The position numbers and the translations under genes were made by a program. A stretch of DNA of 64,000 nt from Calonectria ilicicola. Taxonomy: Eukaryota > Ascomycota > Sordariomycetes > Hypocreales > Nectriaceae. How positions within the stretch are numbered: position 1 is the first letter of the stretch; each line of letters opens with the position of its first letter. Under the pieces are notes generated by a model that ran no database searches, was not told the origin of the DNA, and worked only from the letters and a program-made list of their open reading frames with translations. Location: positions 2,852,001 to 2,916,000 of the forward strand of contig CP085830.1 in the NCBI GenBank assembly GCA_020809705.1, written 5' to 3'. Shown in pieces: positions 21,098 to 35,600 of this stretch.

Positions 21098-23682
21098 GGT
21101 CGGCTTAGTTTCCGTCTGTGGCTGTCAGAATGGACCGAACCTCGAGATGCCGAGGGTGACAAGGTGGCGTTGTGTAAAAAAAAAAAGAAGAGGAAGACTC
21201 CGGCTGGGGCCAAGAGGGCGCTGAAGGCGGGAGTCGAGGTCAGATGAGAAGGCGGCAAGAAGCGGGCTTCTCGGACTCACCAGGAATGAAAGGGAACAGA
21301 ATGGAAAAAGGGAATAAGCTTCCAGGGTTCCGAGCGACGCATGCGAAGCTGGCAACGTTTGGTGTTTTTGGGGCGGGCGGGGGCAGTGCCGAGCGGGAGG
21401 GACCATGCCCCCCGCTGGCGCTGGCGCTGGTGGGGCGCGACAGAATACATGACACCACACAAAGCTCTGAGGCAACTTGGCTGCAGCAAAAATTATAGTA
21501 AAAATAAGAGACTCGCGTGGTAAAGAAACAAATAAATACAGACTATCGATTTTTCGTTTCTTCCTTATTATTTTGCTTTTCTCTTCAATGTAATTTATGC
21601 TGAGGTATATTTATTCATATCTGCTCATTTGAATATACTCCTCGTCTTCACGTTTAAATTTGCTTCACTATGACGTGCTGTGTTTTTTGTCATCTAGCTG
21701 CATGCTCACACGCACATGCCGCACAAGAAAGAGGCCACGGCATCCCAGTGGAGTAGTCGACGTGACAAGTGATAGTGACAAAAGCGGCACCCCACTGCCT
21801 ACACATAATGCCATATTACCTAGGTAGGCAAGGGAATCTTAGCTCAGCCCCAGAGCACTGATTGAACCACAAATCTGGTCTGTTTTTTTGGGCCCACCCA
21901 ACATAACTCTTCCGGAGGCAATCACAGCCAAATCACTTTGTAACTGTATACGAATGCCATGATGCAACGCTTCTTTTCCCTTTCTCTCTTCCAAGTCTGC
22001 CAGTGCCTCCAATACGATCGTTGAATGACTGTAACCCCTCCGCCCCCCCAATGTTACTCATCAACTGCGTAGTAGATAAATGAATAAATGTGTTTTCTCA
22101 ACAAACCAAACAAGTAAAATAATCGATATGTGAAAATATGCATTTCTTCATTTGTTTCTTTTGGCTATAAAACCGATGTTTGGAGCAGTTGAGTTTGGTG
22201 ATATCCAGGGTGAAGAGGTCACAGTTGGACAATCTTCCAAGGGGTGAATTATTGACAATCTTCAGAACTTTCAACCTGTTCCTTATTTCTGGTTTGTGGA
22301 TTCGACTTAGTCGTCATAACATCACACATTGTGTGACCTTACAAACCTACACATGCTGCAAAATCGCCAAAATTTCAATGCCACCTAATTGTAAATTTTG
22401 TCCGATTACTTGACTATTTCTTTTCTTGGTCGTTGGCAAGATGCGCTCACTTCCGGCTGAACAATATTTTATTTTTGGACAGTGCTGTAGAGTTTGATAT
22501 GATCTTTCAAGCCCCGACCCCTCCGTCTTCGGCGCGACCCGCTTTAGGTGCCGCCTGATAGGGCTGATCTGGGATGAGAATCAAGGGCACATCCCTCTTG
22601 AATCTCACAGGATTGATGACGAGTTGCAGCTTTGGCCAAACGTGTGTTATATATACTAGTATATTGTCATTTCGTCAGGCCATCCATCTACGAACAACAA
22701 GTGTACATCTCAACGCTGTTGAGTTGGACATCGATTCACGTAATTTCAACAAGCTTCATCATGTAAAGTGCAACAGCTGCTTATTTTTTTCTTCAGGACT
22801 TCTCAGTCCAGTCTGGTTATCTGTCTACCACGGGAACTGAGTCCATTACCACTCCCTTTTTTGTGGTATGGTCCCCGTTAATCAGAAGCCTCATGGCTCG
22901 GCACCCTATTTTTATGGCCAAGTCAAAGCCTTCCTCAAATTTTCCATGTCCCAATGTCCTGCCAAAGAGCAAGAGCTGTCTGTTCCATGCCGTGCCGCCC
23001 AAACCAAAAATCCATAACCTGTGGCGTCGCGCGGCCCCGCTCGTGCTCCCCGGATTGTAAAAAACAGAAAAAACCGTTCTGTTGACCATCATCCATGTTC
23101 CTAGCCTTCATCATCGCCCTCCCATCGGTCCCCATTTCCACTGGGGGGACCGCCGGGCGAATTGCGACCAGAGAACCGAGAAATCCACTTTTGTCTATGT
23201 CTGCACGGCGATAGCATGACCCTCTATCATGAATATGAGAAAAATGCCCTCGGGGTTGGGGGAACCCCAGGTAGACCGCAGAAACATGATACTCGTGATG
23301 CCCTCTTCAGATCCAGCCATATGTAGATCCATTAAACACCACGTTCTGCCAACGTCTTCCCGTTCCCCAAATCTCGGTCTAAGGGTATCAAGTGAGGACT
23401 GTGCCGAAATCAAAAGAAACGCAATCTATCACATGCTTCGTGAATGCCCTGGGACCGAACATACTGCTTCGTGCCAGTTGTGCAAGAGGCATTCGTCCGT
23501 CTCCGTAGGTCATGATGCCGCCGTGTCGTCCAAATTCAGATTCGTGCGTCCAAAATAATCAAAGCAAAAAGGAAAATAAAAAAAGACGGAAAAAATGCAA
23601 ACGGATGACGCTGTAAATGAGGCCACTGCCTGACAGCATCTGTGAACACGCTCTCTTTAACGTGTTCCTCCGGTGGATGTAT
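21098..23682. other. 2.6 kb intergenic region, AT-rich centre
   Basis: This spans the upstream region of the AMP-binding-like gene (21098-21500, GC-rich) and the 3' flank of DED1. Between them, about 21490-22860 is AT-rich and holds one copy of a diverged dispersed repeat (listed separately). No ORF here resembles a gene. Confidence 0.55.
22085..22253 (+). repeat. Diverged dispersed repeat, copy A
   Basis: The 63 nt from 22188 onward (GTTGAGTTT... to ...GGGGTGAATT) align without gaps to 28731-28793, with 46 identities counted by eye; 9 of the 17 mismatches are transitions. The AT-rich sequence just upstream is weakly similar as well. I infer a fragment of an old repeat, perhaps altered by repeat-induced point mutation. 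No terminal repeats or coding remnants are visible. Confidence 0.6.
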
Positions 23683-25907
<2,225 letters not shown>

Positions 25908-28900
25908 GTTGGATCAAGTCGAGAATCGAGTTTCGGGTCCGTGATCAATAGAGAAACCAAGTCGTCAGAACCGAAGAATGCGACAAGCGGATGAGAATAA
26001 ATATGGCACTCAAGAATCAACGAGAGTGACAAAAAAAGAGAATCCCGTCGAAATAGAGACAGGAAACAAAAGTGCAGAAAGGAAAGTCGTGGAAGACCGG
26101 CGCTCCCAAAAATTCCCCAGAATTACTTTTCAGGCACGAACAGAGTCAGTGCTTGCAAATCCCTTCGAAGAACACGCAGAACTTCAAAGAAAAGACCAAG
26201 GAGAGACGAAATGTCTTGGGACAAGACGAGGATGAGGGGGGATGGAGGGTTTGTGAGGTGAGGATGAGGGTGAGGGTGAGAGGGTTGTTGTGGGAGGAAG
26301 AAAAGGGACAGAGTTGAGAGGCAAACGAAGGTGGGAAAAAATTGGTTTGAGTTGTGTCAGAAGAGGCCTAGCGTAGCCTGCAGCCGGGTCAGAATTTTTG
26401 GGGGGCGCGCCTGCTGCGGTGAGTGCGAGAGTGAGTGGGTGAGGGCCTAGGGGACGCCTGTGTGGGAGGGTGGAAGGAAGGAGGGATGAGGGGAGCCCGT
26501 GAGTGGGCAGAAGGGCGCCGAAGTACTGGGCAGGTACCCTTTGGCCACCGCCTAGAACCAGTGACGTTTTGTGCGCATCCCAGTGGATGCCAAGCGACCA
26601 GTGGGCGTTGATGTGGCGGCGAAGCCAGCGAATGCGTGCGAGAATTGCACTTTGGTTGCAGTGCACTCCAGTGCCCTGACGTGGCTGGACAGTAATTTGG
26701 CGAGGCGCAGACAGGCAGCTGTGCAGGCTACGGAGAAGGCGAACAGAGGATCATGGTGATGATGGATGTAGTGATGCATCAAGCTAAATACCTGCATACG
26801 AAGATTTACAAGAGAAAATAGCCCCCCGCCACGGCTTTGGTCGCATCATCAGCAGCAACAAAACTGGCGGCATCCACTGCCCGTTGTCGGCCATGGACTA
26901 GGACCTGGGTATGACGATCTCAGTACGCAATAGGTGAAGTGGGAGGGCGGCGGGCTGTCGTGGAGTAGCCTGGGCTAAAGTACACGGACGAAGGTACTTG
27001 GAGGGTACCTGGTGTCAGTCTGCCGGGATGAAGGGGCCGGGTGCTGGGTAATCAGTAGATCTGCACTGGCCGTGGTGCTCTGTCAAGGTTAGTCTAGTGT
27101 GTACAAGGGTTTACGGGTCCAGTGAGATGCATTTTGTGCGACAAGAGCCAGAAGAGCACTTGCATGGTTTGACACAGATGAAATTTCGTGGAGATGAAGT
27201 ACGAGATGAGACGGAGACCTTGTGTTGCTGTCGCTGTTTTGAATGGCCTGCTTCGAATAGATTGGCCGGTCATGTTAGCCTCCTCTTTGACTGCCTGTGA
27301 GCCCTACGGCTAACACGAGCGAAGCTGCAGCTCACGACTCATTCAGACAACACCCGACGCTTGCATCAAAAAAGCCCTGCTGATCTGCAAAACTGGTAAA
27401 TCGAAACCAAAAAGAAGCAGAAGGCCGCGGCCTCGTTCGATAGATGGCGCCCAACTGGATCAGACTACTTTACCGAGCCATGTCGGGGAGGCCTTGCGGC
27501 TTTGATGCTTTGCCTCGCTCAAATCCGCAATTGCAGGGATTCAATACCAGGTTCAACACGGCATCGCGCTCGATTGATGACGAAATCTCCGATTAGCGGC
27601 TAGGCTTGCAACCCATCGAGATGGCAAAATACCGTGCCCTTGTACTCGGGTCCGACTTTTGGCAACTGCAGGCATGAAAACTAGAGGATCTTTGCATGCT
27701 TCTAGAAGGCCCTCTCGGCGAAGCAGATGGAATGGAGCATCTGCTTTCATACATGGATGATTCGCTGCGCATGTGTCAGCTGATGCTCAGGACAGCCATG
27801 CCTTGGCTTTGCCTCGCTCGTCTGCCACCGTTCGATATTTTCATCATGTGCCAGGCGCTTGTTGAGTGAGGACCCATGACCTGAGCGACACAACCAACGT
27901 AGTGTATTTCTTCATGACACCACCACACCCATCCAAACAGTGCGTGGGATTTAGAAATCAACCGAAAAAATTCGCTCGCCGTTGTTCCTTTAAGAGTCTT
28001 TTCTGCACAAGCATCGTCGTAGATCAAAGCTAAGGAACAAAATGAGATACGCGTTTCTTTCTCAGATGAATCAGTTCTATTTGGACCTGGGTTTTGAACA
28101 TGAGTGGTGTGTAAAGATATCGTGCAAGATCTCGGACCGGCATGATATGCCATGCACTGTACATTGAGTCGACTACATGTTTTGCACCTACTCTGCCACA
28201 CACATCTCAAAAATACAAGATATGCTCAAGTCTAGAACACGCCGACCCCGATCGCGCCCAATGATACTAATGGCATTAAAAAACCCAAAAGCTACTTTTT
28301 CACTACTAGTGTTGCATTCCTCAGGGATTATTTATATCCTTATCCAGATAAGCAACAATGGGAAGGCGGGCACATGTTACAATGGGAAACAGAGTCTCCT
28401 TGGCGAGCAGCGATTAATTGATTGTGCATATGCCCAATCTGATGAACCTGTGCTTGATGTTTGGAAAACACTGCATCTCACTCAGCATGCGCCTTGTACA
28501 AACTCTAAAAAGTTGGGGTTGTCTTGCAAACTCTGGGTCTGAAGGGATACAACACTTCGGGTTAGAACTTGTCTTGTCCAGTAGTATCCCTCTACGTTTT
28601 CCCACCACTTTCCAGCCAATTTATCAACAACGAAGAAATATTATACAAACAAAATAAACAAATAACTCATATCTGAACATGTTATGATTAATTTTCTTTC
28701 TTTCATGATCAAATCGATATTTTTGGGCGGTTGAGTTCTGCGCTGCCGGAGGTGAACAAGCCACAGGGGCACAATCTTTCAAGGGGTGTATTGCATCTCT
28801 GCTAGCTGAGCACATGCTAACCAAGCACAAACCAATACCAGACGGTCCAAGCGTCACCATGCCCATCTATAGTGTCCCCTCCGAGTTAATATTGGGTCTA

Positions 28901-29194
28901 TGGCTGACACCCCAGCCCTTGTGCAATCCAACGCCTCCCTGGGCTGGTTTCCTGGGTCTCAGACAACCGCCCTGCAGGAACAACTAGTCTAGTACCTAGC
29001 CAAGTCGAGATCCGAGTGGCCAACCCCGATATGTAGCCCTTCAGTGCGTAGAACGAAAAGAAAGTGTTGCCGAGTCACGTGTAAGCTCACGCGGGCAAAT
29101 CGTTTTATGGAGGACATCGTCTTTATTGCGAGCATTAACCTCCAGCCCGTCTAATAGTACAAAAGTCATGTTGCATCTATCCGTCACTCATGCC
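25908..29194. other. 3.3 kb intergenic region, including the DED1 promoter and an AT-rich block
   Basis: 25908-26560 is the DED1 leader/promoter region; it is A- and pyrimidine-rich and includes GAGGGTGAGGGTGA repeats near 26251-26282. 26560-28170 has only short chance frames. 28200-28870 is AT-rich and holds repeat copy B. The frames at 27776-28210 (-) and 28177-28542 (+) have no recognisable features. Confidence 0.5.
28650..28793 (+). repeat. Diverged dispersed repeat, copy B
   Basis: This is the partner of the copy near 22.2 kb, in the same orientation. 28731-28793 aligns without gaps to 22188-22250 (46 of 63 identical by eye). The upstream 80 nt is AT-rich and weakly similar. Confidence 0.6.
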
Positions 29195-30037
29195 TCATGC
29201 ACTCTTCACCACCTTGTCGTCATCAAACTCTATGTCGACGATGCCGTCGGCCTTGATAGCCTTGACGACCATGCCCTTGAAGTCGATCGGTAACCGTCTC
29301 TTAAGCTCATCCGTGCACATGTTCAGAATCTTGATGCCCTGTCCGAGGGTGATATCGGGATGGTGGTGCTTATCTAGAATAGACAAGCAGTAGTACCTGT
29401 GAAGCATCGGGTCAGTCACCATTGATGTCATAAGGAAAAATAGCTTTTATGGAGGGACCCCGGACTTTGACTCCTGGTGCCCTTCAACTGAGGAAAACGT
29501 ACTGTGCATATCCATGTGCTGCGTATGGGACCTCGGCAAGCGAAGCTAGGTAGTCTAGCCAGTAGAGAGCTGGCTTGCCGGTGATGGGATCAACACCGCC
29601 CATTAGCAGGTTGACATTGTAGGGCTTGCGGGATCGCAAGCTTGTGGCAAGTTCCCCACGCACAAAGTGCGCCAAGCCGGAGGGGGAGAGATCAGACTCG
29701 TTACGCATCGAATAGAGCTGGGCATTTCGTTGGATGTACTCGGCGAATTGGACTAAAAACATGTCAGTTACTGGGTTAGAGGCGGGGCTTCCTTCAAGGT
29801 CAAAGTACCAGTGTCACCAGCTTCACCAGAGAATGCCATTAGAGTGTGCTTGTTAAGGGCTCTGGTCTTGTCGTCCGAGGCCTTGAGGACGGTGGCACCT
29901 CGCATCGCAGCCTTGGAAGCTGCAATGATGGTGAAGTCCTTTCCGGTGATTCCCAACAGTACTTCCCTGCGCACGGCATGTTAGCACATATTCGGCTTCT
30001 GTCGGCACCAGGAGCTGTAGCCGGGTCGCTCTTACAT
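29195..30037 (-). CDS. PRE1: 20S proteasome beta-4 subunit (Pre1/PSMB2)
   Basis: Four exons, 30037-30036, 29966-29809, 29752-29503 and 29396-29195, give 203 aa, close to the 198 aa of the yeast protein. The first coding exon is only the AT of the start codon. A 69-nt intron (donor GTAAGA, branch GCTAAC, acceptor GCGCAG) separates it from the G, producing an N-terminus [10 protein letters not shown] that matches the family. Other introns are 56 nt (phase 1) and 106 nt (phase 2, donor GTACGT). Family blocks include DDKTR, the [16 protein letters not shown] stretch, [13 protein letters not shown] and MDFKG-like IDFKGMVVK. It is a non-catalytic beta subunit of the core particle, active in nucleus and cytosol. 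It diverges from RRP9 across about 390 bp. Confidence 0.95.
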
Positions 30038-30428
30038 CTTGGCAATTGTTCGGGAACAGGGTTGTGGTTGATGATGTCAAATGTCGAGAAGGGGGAGCAA
30101 GAGTTGTGGTGTTGATGCGGTCGGTCGGTCGTCAGCCTGCTTGGAGGTCCAGCAAGCAACCAAAGCTCCCATTAGGCTGTAGCGCTGCGCGTCAACAGCC
30201 TAGCTCTCCTCTGCTGCTGTGTATTGTGCCCCTCCTTACCGCCTGGCCCGGAAAAACCTGGCCCCAGTGACCCACATATGATTGGCCAAGATCCCCTGCA
30301 GCACAATGCCAGTTTTTCCGATGGTCCACTGCCATCCAACTTTTTTTTTCGAGCCCAGAAATTTATCTCCAGCGGCGGGACGTCGATTTCGAGAGCGAGC
30401 AGGCAGCCAACGTCGCGCCGTCGCCACC
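30038..30428. promoter_or_regulatory. Bidirectional promoter between PRE1 and RRP9
   Basis: A 391-bp divergent spacer is the only room for the promoters of a proteasome subunit gene (-) and an SSU-processome gene (+). It contains a T9 tract near 30341 and a TTTTTCCGATGG stretch near 30314. The RRP9 start has a GCCACCATG context. Shared regulation is inferred from the arrangement. Confidence 0.6.
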
Positions 30429-32162
30429 ATGTCCTCTTTCTTTACGGTTCCCGGGGCTCAAAAGAAGCGCAAGCGACCTGCTGCCCCAGAACTTCCAAAG
30501 AAAAGAGTTGCTGCCTCAAAATCCGCCCCAAAAAGCTCTTCAAAAGCTACCGGCCCCACTAAGAAACGAGTAGAGCCGGACGAGTCCATCTCTAGAAGCG
30601 ACTCGGAAGATGACGAGAGCTACGATAGCGTCTCCAATGCCAGCGAGGTAGCAGAGGAGGAGGACTCTGGAGGAGAAGAAGAGACTGCTGCTGAGCGGCG
30701 ACTGCGCCTCGCTGAACGATACCTCGAGAATGTCAAAGAGCACGTGGACGAAGCCGGATTCGATGCCGCCGACATTGACCGAGATTTGATCGCCGAGCGC
30801 CTTCAGGAGGATGTCGCAGAGACTAAAGGACGAGTATATCGACAATTGACATCCGAATTGGCCTTTGGCAAGGCCTCCCGCACCTTTTTCCGAAGCAATA
30901 CCAACACCGTCACCTCCATCGCGACTTGCGCGCCCTACATCTACACCACCACCAAAGATCTGATTGTGCAAAAGTGGAGGACACAAGATTTGCCCCAACA
31001 CCAATACCCGCAGACGACAAAGCGAAAACCAAAGAAGCCCCCGGCTCCCCCAAGGAAGCGACCTGAATTGGAGACGTGGCTGAAGGGAAACAGCACCAAG
31101 TCCAAGGACAAGGATTACAATAGACATACTGGTCACATCTTGGCGGTGGCTGCCTCTCCGGATGGCAAATACGTTGTCACTGGTGGTACAGACCGCAAGC
31201 TGATCATCTACGATGCCGAATCATTGAAGCCGATCAAGGTTTTCACCCACCACAGAGACGCGATCACTGGATTGGCCTTCCGCAGAGGAACCAACCAACT
31301 GTATTCAAGTTCCAAGGATCGCACGGTCAAGGTATGGAGTTTGGACGAGCTAGCATATGTCGAAACTCTTTTCGGCCACCAGGACGAAGTCGTCGACATT
31401 GATGCTCTTGCACAGGAGCGCTGTGTCAGTGTTGGCGCCCGCGATCGCACCGCGCGACTCTGGAAAGTCATGGAAGAGACGCAACTCGTCTTTCGCGGTG
31501 GTGCCGTGGACAAGAAGACTAGGCCAGGCGTCAACTCACGGTCGCTCCTTCACGAGGGCAGCATGGACCGTGTTGCTATGATTGACGATGACCTCTTTGT
31601 TACTGGCAGCGACAATGGTTCCATTGCTCTCTGGAGTGTGCAAAAGAAGAAGCCCGTCTATATCGAGCCCCTGGCCCATGGTCTTGACCCTCCCCTGAAG
31701 CCCGAAGAGGCCTCGGCTGAGCAAGATCCTGACCCCAAGGCAGTCCCTCCTCCCACGCCCCGTTGGATCACTGCCCTCAAGACCATCCCTTACTCCGATG
31801 TCATCCTTAGCGGCAGCTGGGATGGCTACATCCGCGTGTGGCGCCTCACCGAGGACAAGCGCATGATTGAACTGGTGGGCGTTCTGTCCACCCCAGACGA
31901 AGAATCAAACGTTTCTACCGACGACGGCTCACGGGGCCCTATCAAGGGCGTTATCAATGACATTTCCCTGTTTGAGCGGGGTGATCGTGGCCAGGATGGG
32001 CTCTGCGTGGTCGCGGCCGTGGGACAACAACACAGACTGGGAAGATGGCATTCGCCAGTCAAGGGTGGACGAAATGGAGGCGTGGTGTTTGAGATTCCAA
32101 GGTTATCGCGGCCGATTGCAAATGGCACGCACGAGAGTGAGAATGGCGAGGATGAAGAATGA
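30429..32162 (+). CDS. RRP9: U3 snoRNP WD40 protein Rrp9 (U3-55K)
   Basis: An intronless 577-aa protein. The start at 30429 was chosen for its GCCACCATG context and because the family begins with a SFF-like motif and Lys-rich leader; the frame is open upstream but that part is not protein-like. Residues 1-100 are basic then acidic and disordered. An ERRLRLAERYLENVK helix near 110 is typical of Rrp9. WD40 repeats run from about 230 to the C-terminus, with clear units HTGHILAVAASPDG, HHRDAITGLAF and GHQDEVVDIDAL, closing with the SGSWDGYIRVW blade. It binds the box B/C motif of U3 snoRNA and is needed for early pre-rRNA cleavage in the nucleolus (family knowledge). The gene is divergent from PRE1 and convergent with the SUMO protease gene. 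Confidence 0.95.
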   Translation: MSSFFTVPGAQKKRKRPAAPELPKKRVAASKSAPKSSSKATGPTKKRVEPDESISRSDSEDDESYDSVSNASEVAEEEDSGGEEETAAERRLRLAERYLENVKEHVDEAGFDAADIDRDLIAERLQEDVAETKGRVYRQLTSELAFGKASRTFFRSNTNTVTSIATCAPYIYTTTKDLIVQKWRTQDLPQHQYPQTTKRKPKKPPAPPRKRPELETWLKGNSTKSKDKDYNRHTGHILAVAASPDGKYVVTGGTDRKLIIYDAESLKPIKVFTHHRDAITGLAFRRGTNQLYSSSKDRTVKVWSLDELAYVETLFGHQDEVVDIDALAQERCVSVGARDRTARLWKVMEETQLVFRGGAVDKKTRPGVNSRSLLHEGSMDRVAMIDDDLFVTGSDNGSIALWSVQKKKPVYIEPLAHGLDPPLKPEEASAEQDPDPKAVPPPTPRWITALKTIPYSDVILSGSWDGYIRVWRLTEDKRMIELVGVLSTPDEESNVSTDDGSRGPIKGVINDISLFERGDRGQDGLCVVAAVGQQHRLGRWHSPVKGGRNGGVVFEIPRLSRPIANGTHESENGEDEE

Positions 32163-32699
32163 GCGCATAATCTTTATATACAATGAGCCAATAGACTTAT
32201 CAAAAGCTGGGATTCTTTTTTTGTTTGGAATATGCTTCTTTTCTTCTTCTTTTTTCTCTGTTCAATTTTTTCTGCCTTTTAGCCTTCACATTGTCTATAA
32301 TTAAGTGCATTGTCTTCGTCTTTCACGATTGGGAAAAGGAAGGCGAGGGTGAATATTGTGTACGTGCATGGACGGTCATTTCATTTCATTGATCACTTCA
32401 TTTCCTCCTCTCAAACAAGCCGGATTGTTCGGCGCACATGCCATATTATGAGGCCCAACTAACAACACAGGAATAGTTACTTTTCCCCACTGAACCCCTC
32501 TGTATCCACTGATGCAAGATGCAATGCCATGATCCCGAACGCCTAAAATGAGAAGTGAAGGAGCAAAAAAGACGAATGTACTGCATCTCCAGTTCTTTGC
32601 CAAACATCATCGCTTGTATTGCTTCCTGTATTTCACGCAGAATTTCAACAATATATATCATAAACGCATATCCGAGGCGTGCTATGTTTACACACCCGC
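32163..32699. other. Convergent 3' spacer between RRP9 and the ULP2-like gene
   Basis: T-rich 3'-UTR-like sequence follows RRP9 (about 32210-32280). No gene is supported. Confidence 0.6.
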
Positions 32700-35600
32700 T
32701 TATACTATGACTGGGCCGGAGTCGTTGGAATCGCAAGTCTCCATGGCTTGAGATCGATCGATGCCATCGTACTGTGGTCTATAGTCGATATGTTCTTCTA
32801 TAGAGGGAATGGCTTGTTCGGCTCCACCGTGACTGCGCGGTGGGATAGGGGATGACTTTGGTCGACGGGGAGGTGGTATTTGAACGAGAGAGACGTCTTC
32901 GGGAGTCTCTGATCGGCTTCTCTTAATGCCTCGAGACCCCGAATTGACCTCGACAGGGGAGCTTGGAACAGTCTGGACAAACTTGGGCATGGCTTTTGCG
33001 TCTTGAACAGCATGTATCGAGTTTTCGGTAGTTAAATCAACAGGAATTTGAACCGCTCCTTTGGGAGATGACCGGGCCGAGGGAATGGCCTCGGTGGAGA
33101 TTGAGACTTTGGAATCAACGCTGGAGTCATCTTCGAGAGGGCGCGGTAAGCTGCCGTTGCTCAAAATGGATCTGTGCAAGACTGTCGGTTTTTCTGATGA
33201 GGAAGCTGGCTTTGGCGATTCTTGAAGTTGGAAAACCTTCTCTAGATTTAACACTGCTGGGCTTCTGTGACTATTGGCCGTTGGGCTTCTGATGTCTCGT
33301 TTTGACTGTGGTGTTCGAGAGACTTCAGACGGCGGCTCTCTTGGGGACGAAGGAACCGATTGACCGGTTTGTTTGGCGAGTTTTCGCTGCCTTCGCTTTT
33401 CTTGTTTTTTTTCTTCTTCGCCGCTCTGATATTCTCTCTGGAGTTTGATGATGACATCGCGAACTTTGGTCCGAACTTGAGAGGCATCAATTTTCCACCC
33501 TACATCTTCCTTCTGAAGTATTCTCCGGATGGCTTCGTCCGGGTCTTTGAGAAATTCTTCCATGTATCCGAGGAGAAATGCGCCGCAATCGCAGTGATTG
33601 TCCTGTGCGGGAATATGCTTGGCAGTCATACCGCCAGGGGTTGTGAGGAGTTCTACATTTTTCTTGTGTTTGGCTTCCTCAAAGAGATAGGACTTGAGGG
33701 CCCTGCAGGTCGCTGGGTGCGGGCTCCCTAGCGAATCAAGAGTGATTATCCTAGGCTCTTCTGGACTAAATTTCTGGGCACCCCCTGATGGGGTTCCCCT
33801 GCCAACTTTGTTCCATAATTTGCCTAGAAGTGTTTGGGGAGCACCCTCTATAGTATTGGTTGAGGATTGGCTTCTAACCGCTGGATCTGTTGTCTCGTTC
33901 TCCAGAGAGATGGCTTCTGACTCCACTTCGATCGGCGATTTTGGTGTCTTTTCAGAATATTGATCGACATCGATCGTTTCGGGGCCTGGTAACATGTCTG
34001 TTTCTGGGAGTAGCTTGGGGGCATTGTAAATAATGGCCAAATACCAATGCAAACTCTCATTGATGGGGACCACAATGTATTTGAAGGAGAACAAATCAAT
34101 CTTGGCTGTCCATTTCTCAACACCTTTGTAATTGATATTAGCCCCGCCTGATTTGATAGTCGGGAAGAGAAAAGTATTGAAGAAGTGAACTTTTCCAAGT
34201 ATTTCTGGTTGTTTTTCTTCTAGCTGAGCTTGTAAATATCTCAGGTAAAAGTTAATTAGATTGTCGTTGAGAAATTCTCCTTCATCGAGTCGAGCAACGT
34301 CATCTTTATGCACTGACTCTCGTTTCCTACCGTTTGCTGGAAATTCAAGTGTCATGCGCCACTCCTTATCCCAATTTGGATTCTTATGAGTCCAGCGATC
34401 TGGCAAGAATTCATAGAACTGAGTCGACGGTGAAAACCTTCGGGTGCGTCTGGTTTCGATGCCTCGACTGCGAGTCACGGTGGAGGGGCTATGCTCCTCG
34501 GGTGCATCTTGAGGAAGACCCTCCATTCTGTCTTTGAGTTTTTCAGTCAGAGGACGAGTTCCAAGCCCAGCAAAGTTCTGAACAGTCGCCTGGTTTTGAG
34601 GTCTCGCTTGGGGTTGGCGGGGAATGTTGCTGGGAGACAATTGTACTGAAGGGCTTGTGTATGTGAGGGCATGCTGTAAGTGCGTGGCTAACGTCTTGTC
34701 AAGTTCGCCGCTGGGTCATGTCAGTCTTATGAATCGCATGCCAGGATGGGAAAATGCCGTTAGATAACCAACTTACGGATCCTTTTCTATAGTTTTCTGG
34801 CTGGCAGAAGCGTGGGCAGAAATCCAATGAAAAAAACAGACTGTGTCCTTATCCGTTTTGAATTTGAGGGTCAGTATCCCGGGTGCCCCAGGCGAGGCAG
34901 ACCGCCTGATGACGATAATGGTACTCCGTGTTGCAGCGTGAAAGACTGAATGTACTTTGCTTTTTTGAAGTCTAAGCCATGGAATCTCTCGAAGAGCTCC
35001 ATTTACGTAGCATTCCGCCACTTCAGCTTCTTTCTCAAAGCGTAATTTGATTTCCACATTCGAATCCTCTTTTGGAAGGTATATGTCTTTACTGGACACA
35101 GCTTGCGCAATTGTGACCTCGAAGTATTCCTGCGCGTTTGATAGCTTTGTGATAGTCTGACGACCTTGACTCGCGGGTCGTACAGGGCGGAACTCAGTTG
35201 GATGCATGTCCCCGCGCTGTCTTGGCCTTGGGGAAGTTAGTTGAGAGAAGTTGGTTGGTCTTTTTGGTCCTTCCGAGTGGGTATTTGCTAGCTCATCCTC
35301 GGATTCCCCTTCTCCCCCCAACGAACGCCTGACACGCTTGGTGTTCTGGAGGCTCGATTTCATTGGGATTGACTGTGATATGAGATCGGAAACGATGTTG
35401 GCTGGCGGGGGATCATCATCCTGGCTCAAAATATCTGGGCTGGTTGCAGGAAAGGAGGCGGCACCAGGGGCAAGGAGGTTATGAGTTGAACAAGATTTTC
35501 CACTTTCGCTCTGGGAAGGATGACTAGACCCTGGGGTTTGAGACCTCCGCCTTCGGCGACGATTAGTACCAACTTTTGGTGGCTGGGCTTTTCGGAATTG

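Noticed and set aside
27430..27800. Possible tRNA or small RNA gene
   Set aside because: I looked for B-box-like GGTTCRANTCC on both strands and for a cloverleaf. Partial matches such as GGTTCAACAC have no matching acceptor stem.
28177..28542. 121-codon + strand ORF in AT-rich DNA
   Set aside because: No recognisable motif. It is next to a decayed repeat and overlaps an opposite-strand frame of similar quality.
30540..31136. 198-codon minus-strand ORF within RRP9
   Set aside because: Antisense shadow of a conserved intronless gene.
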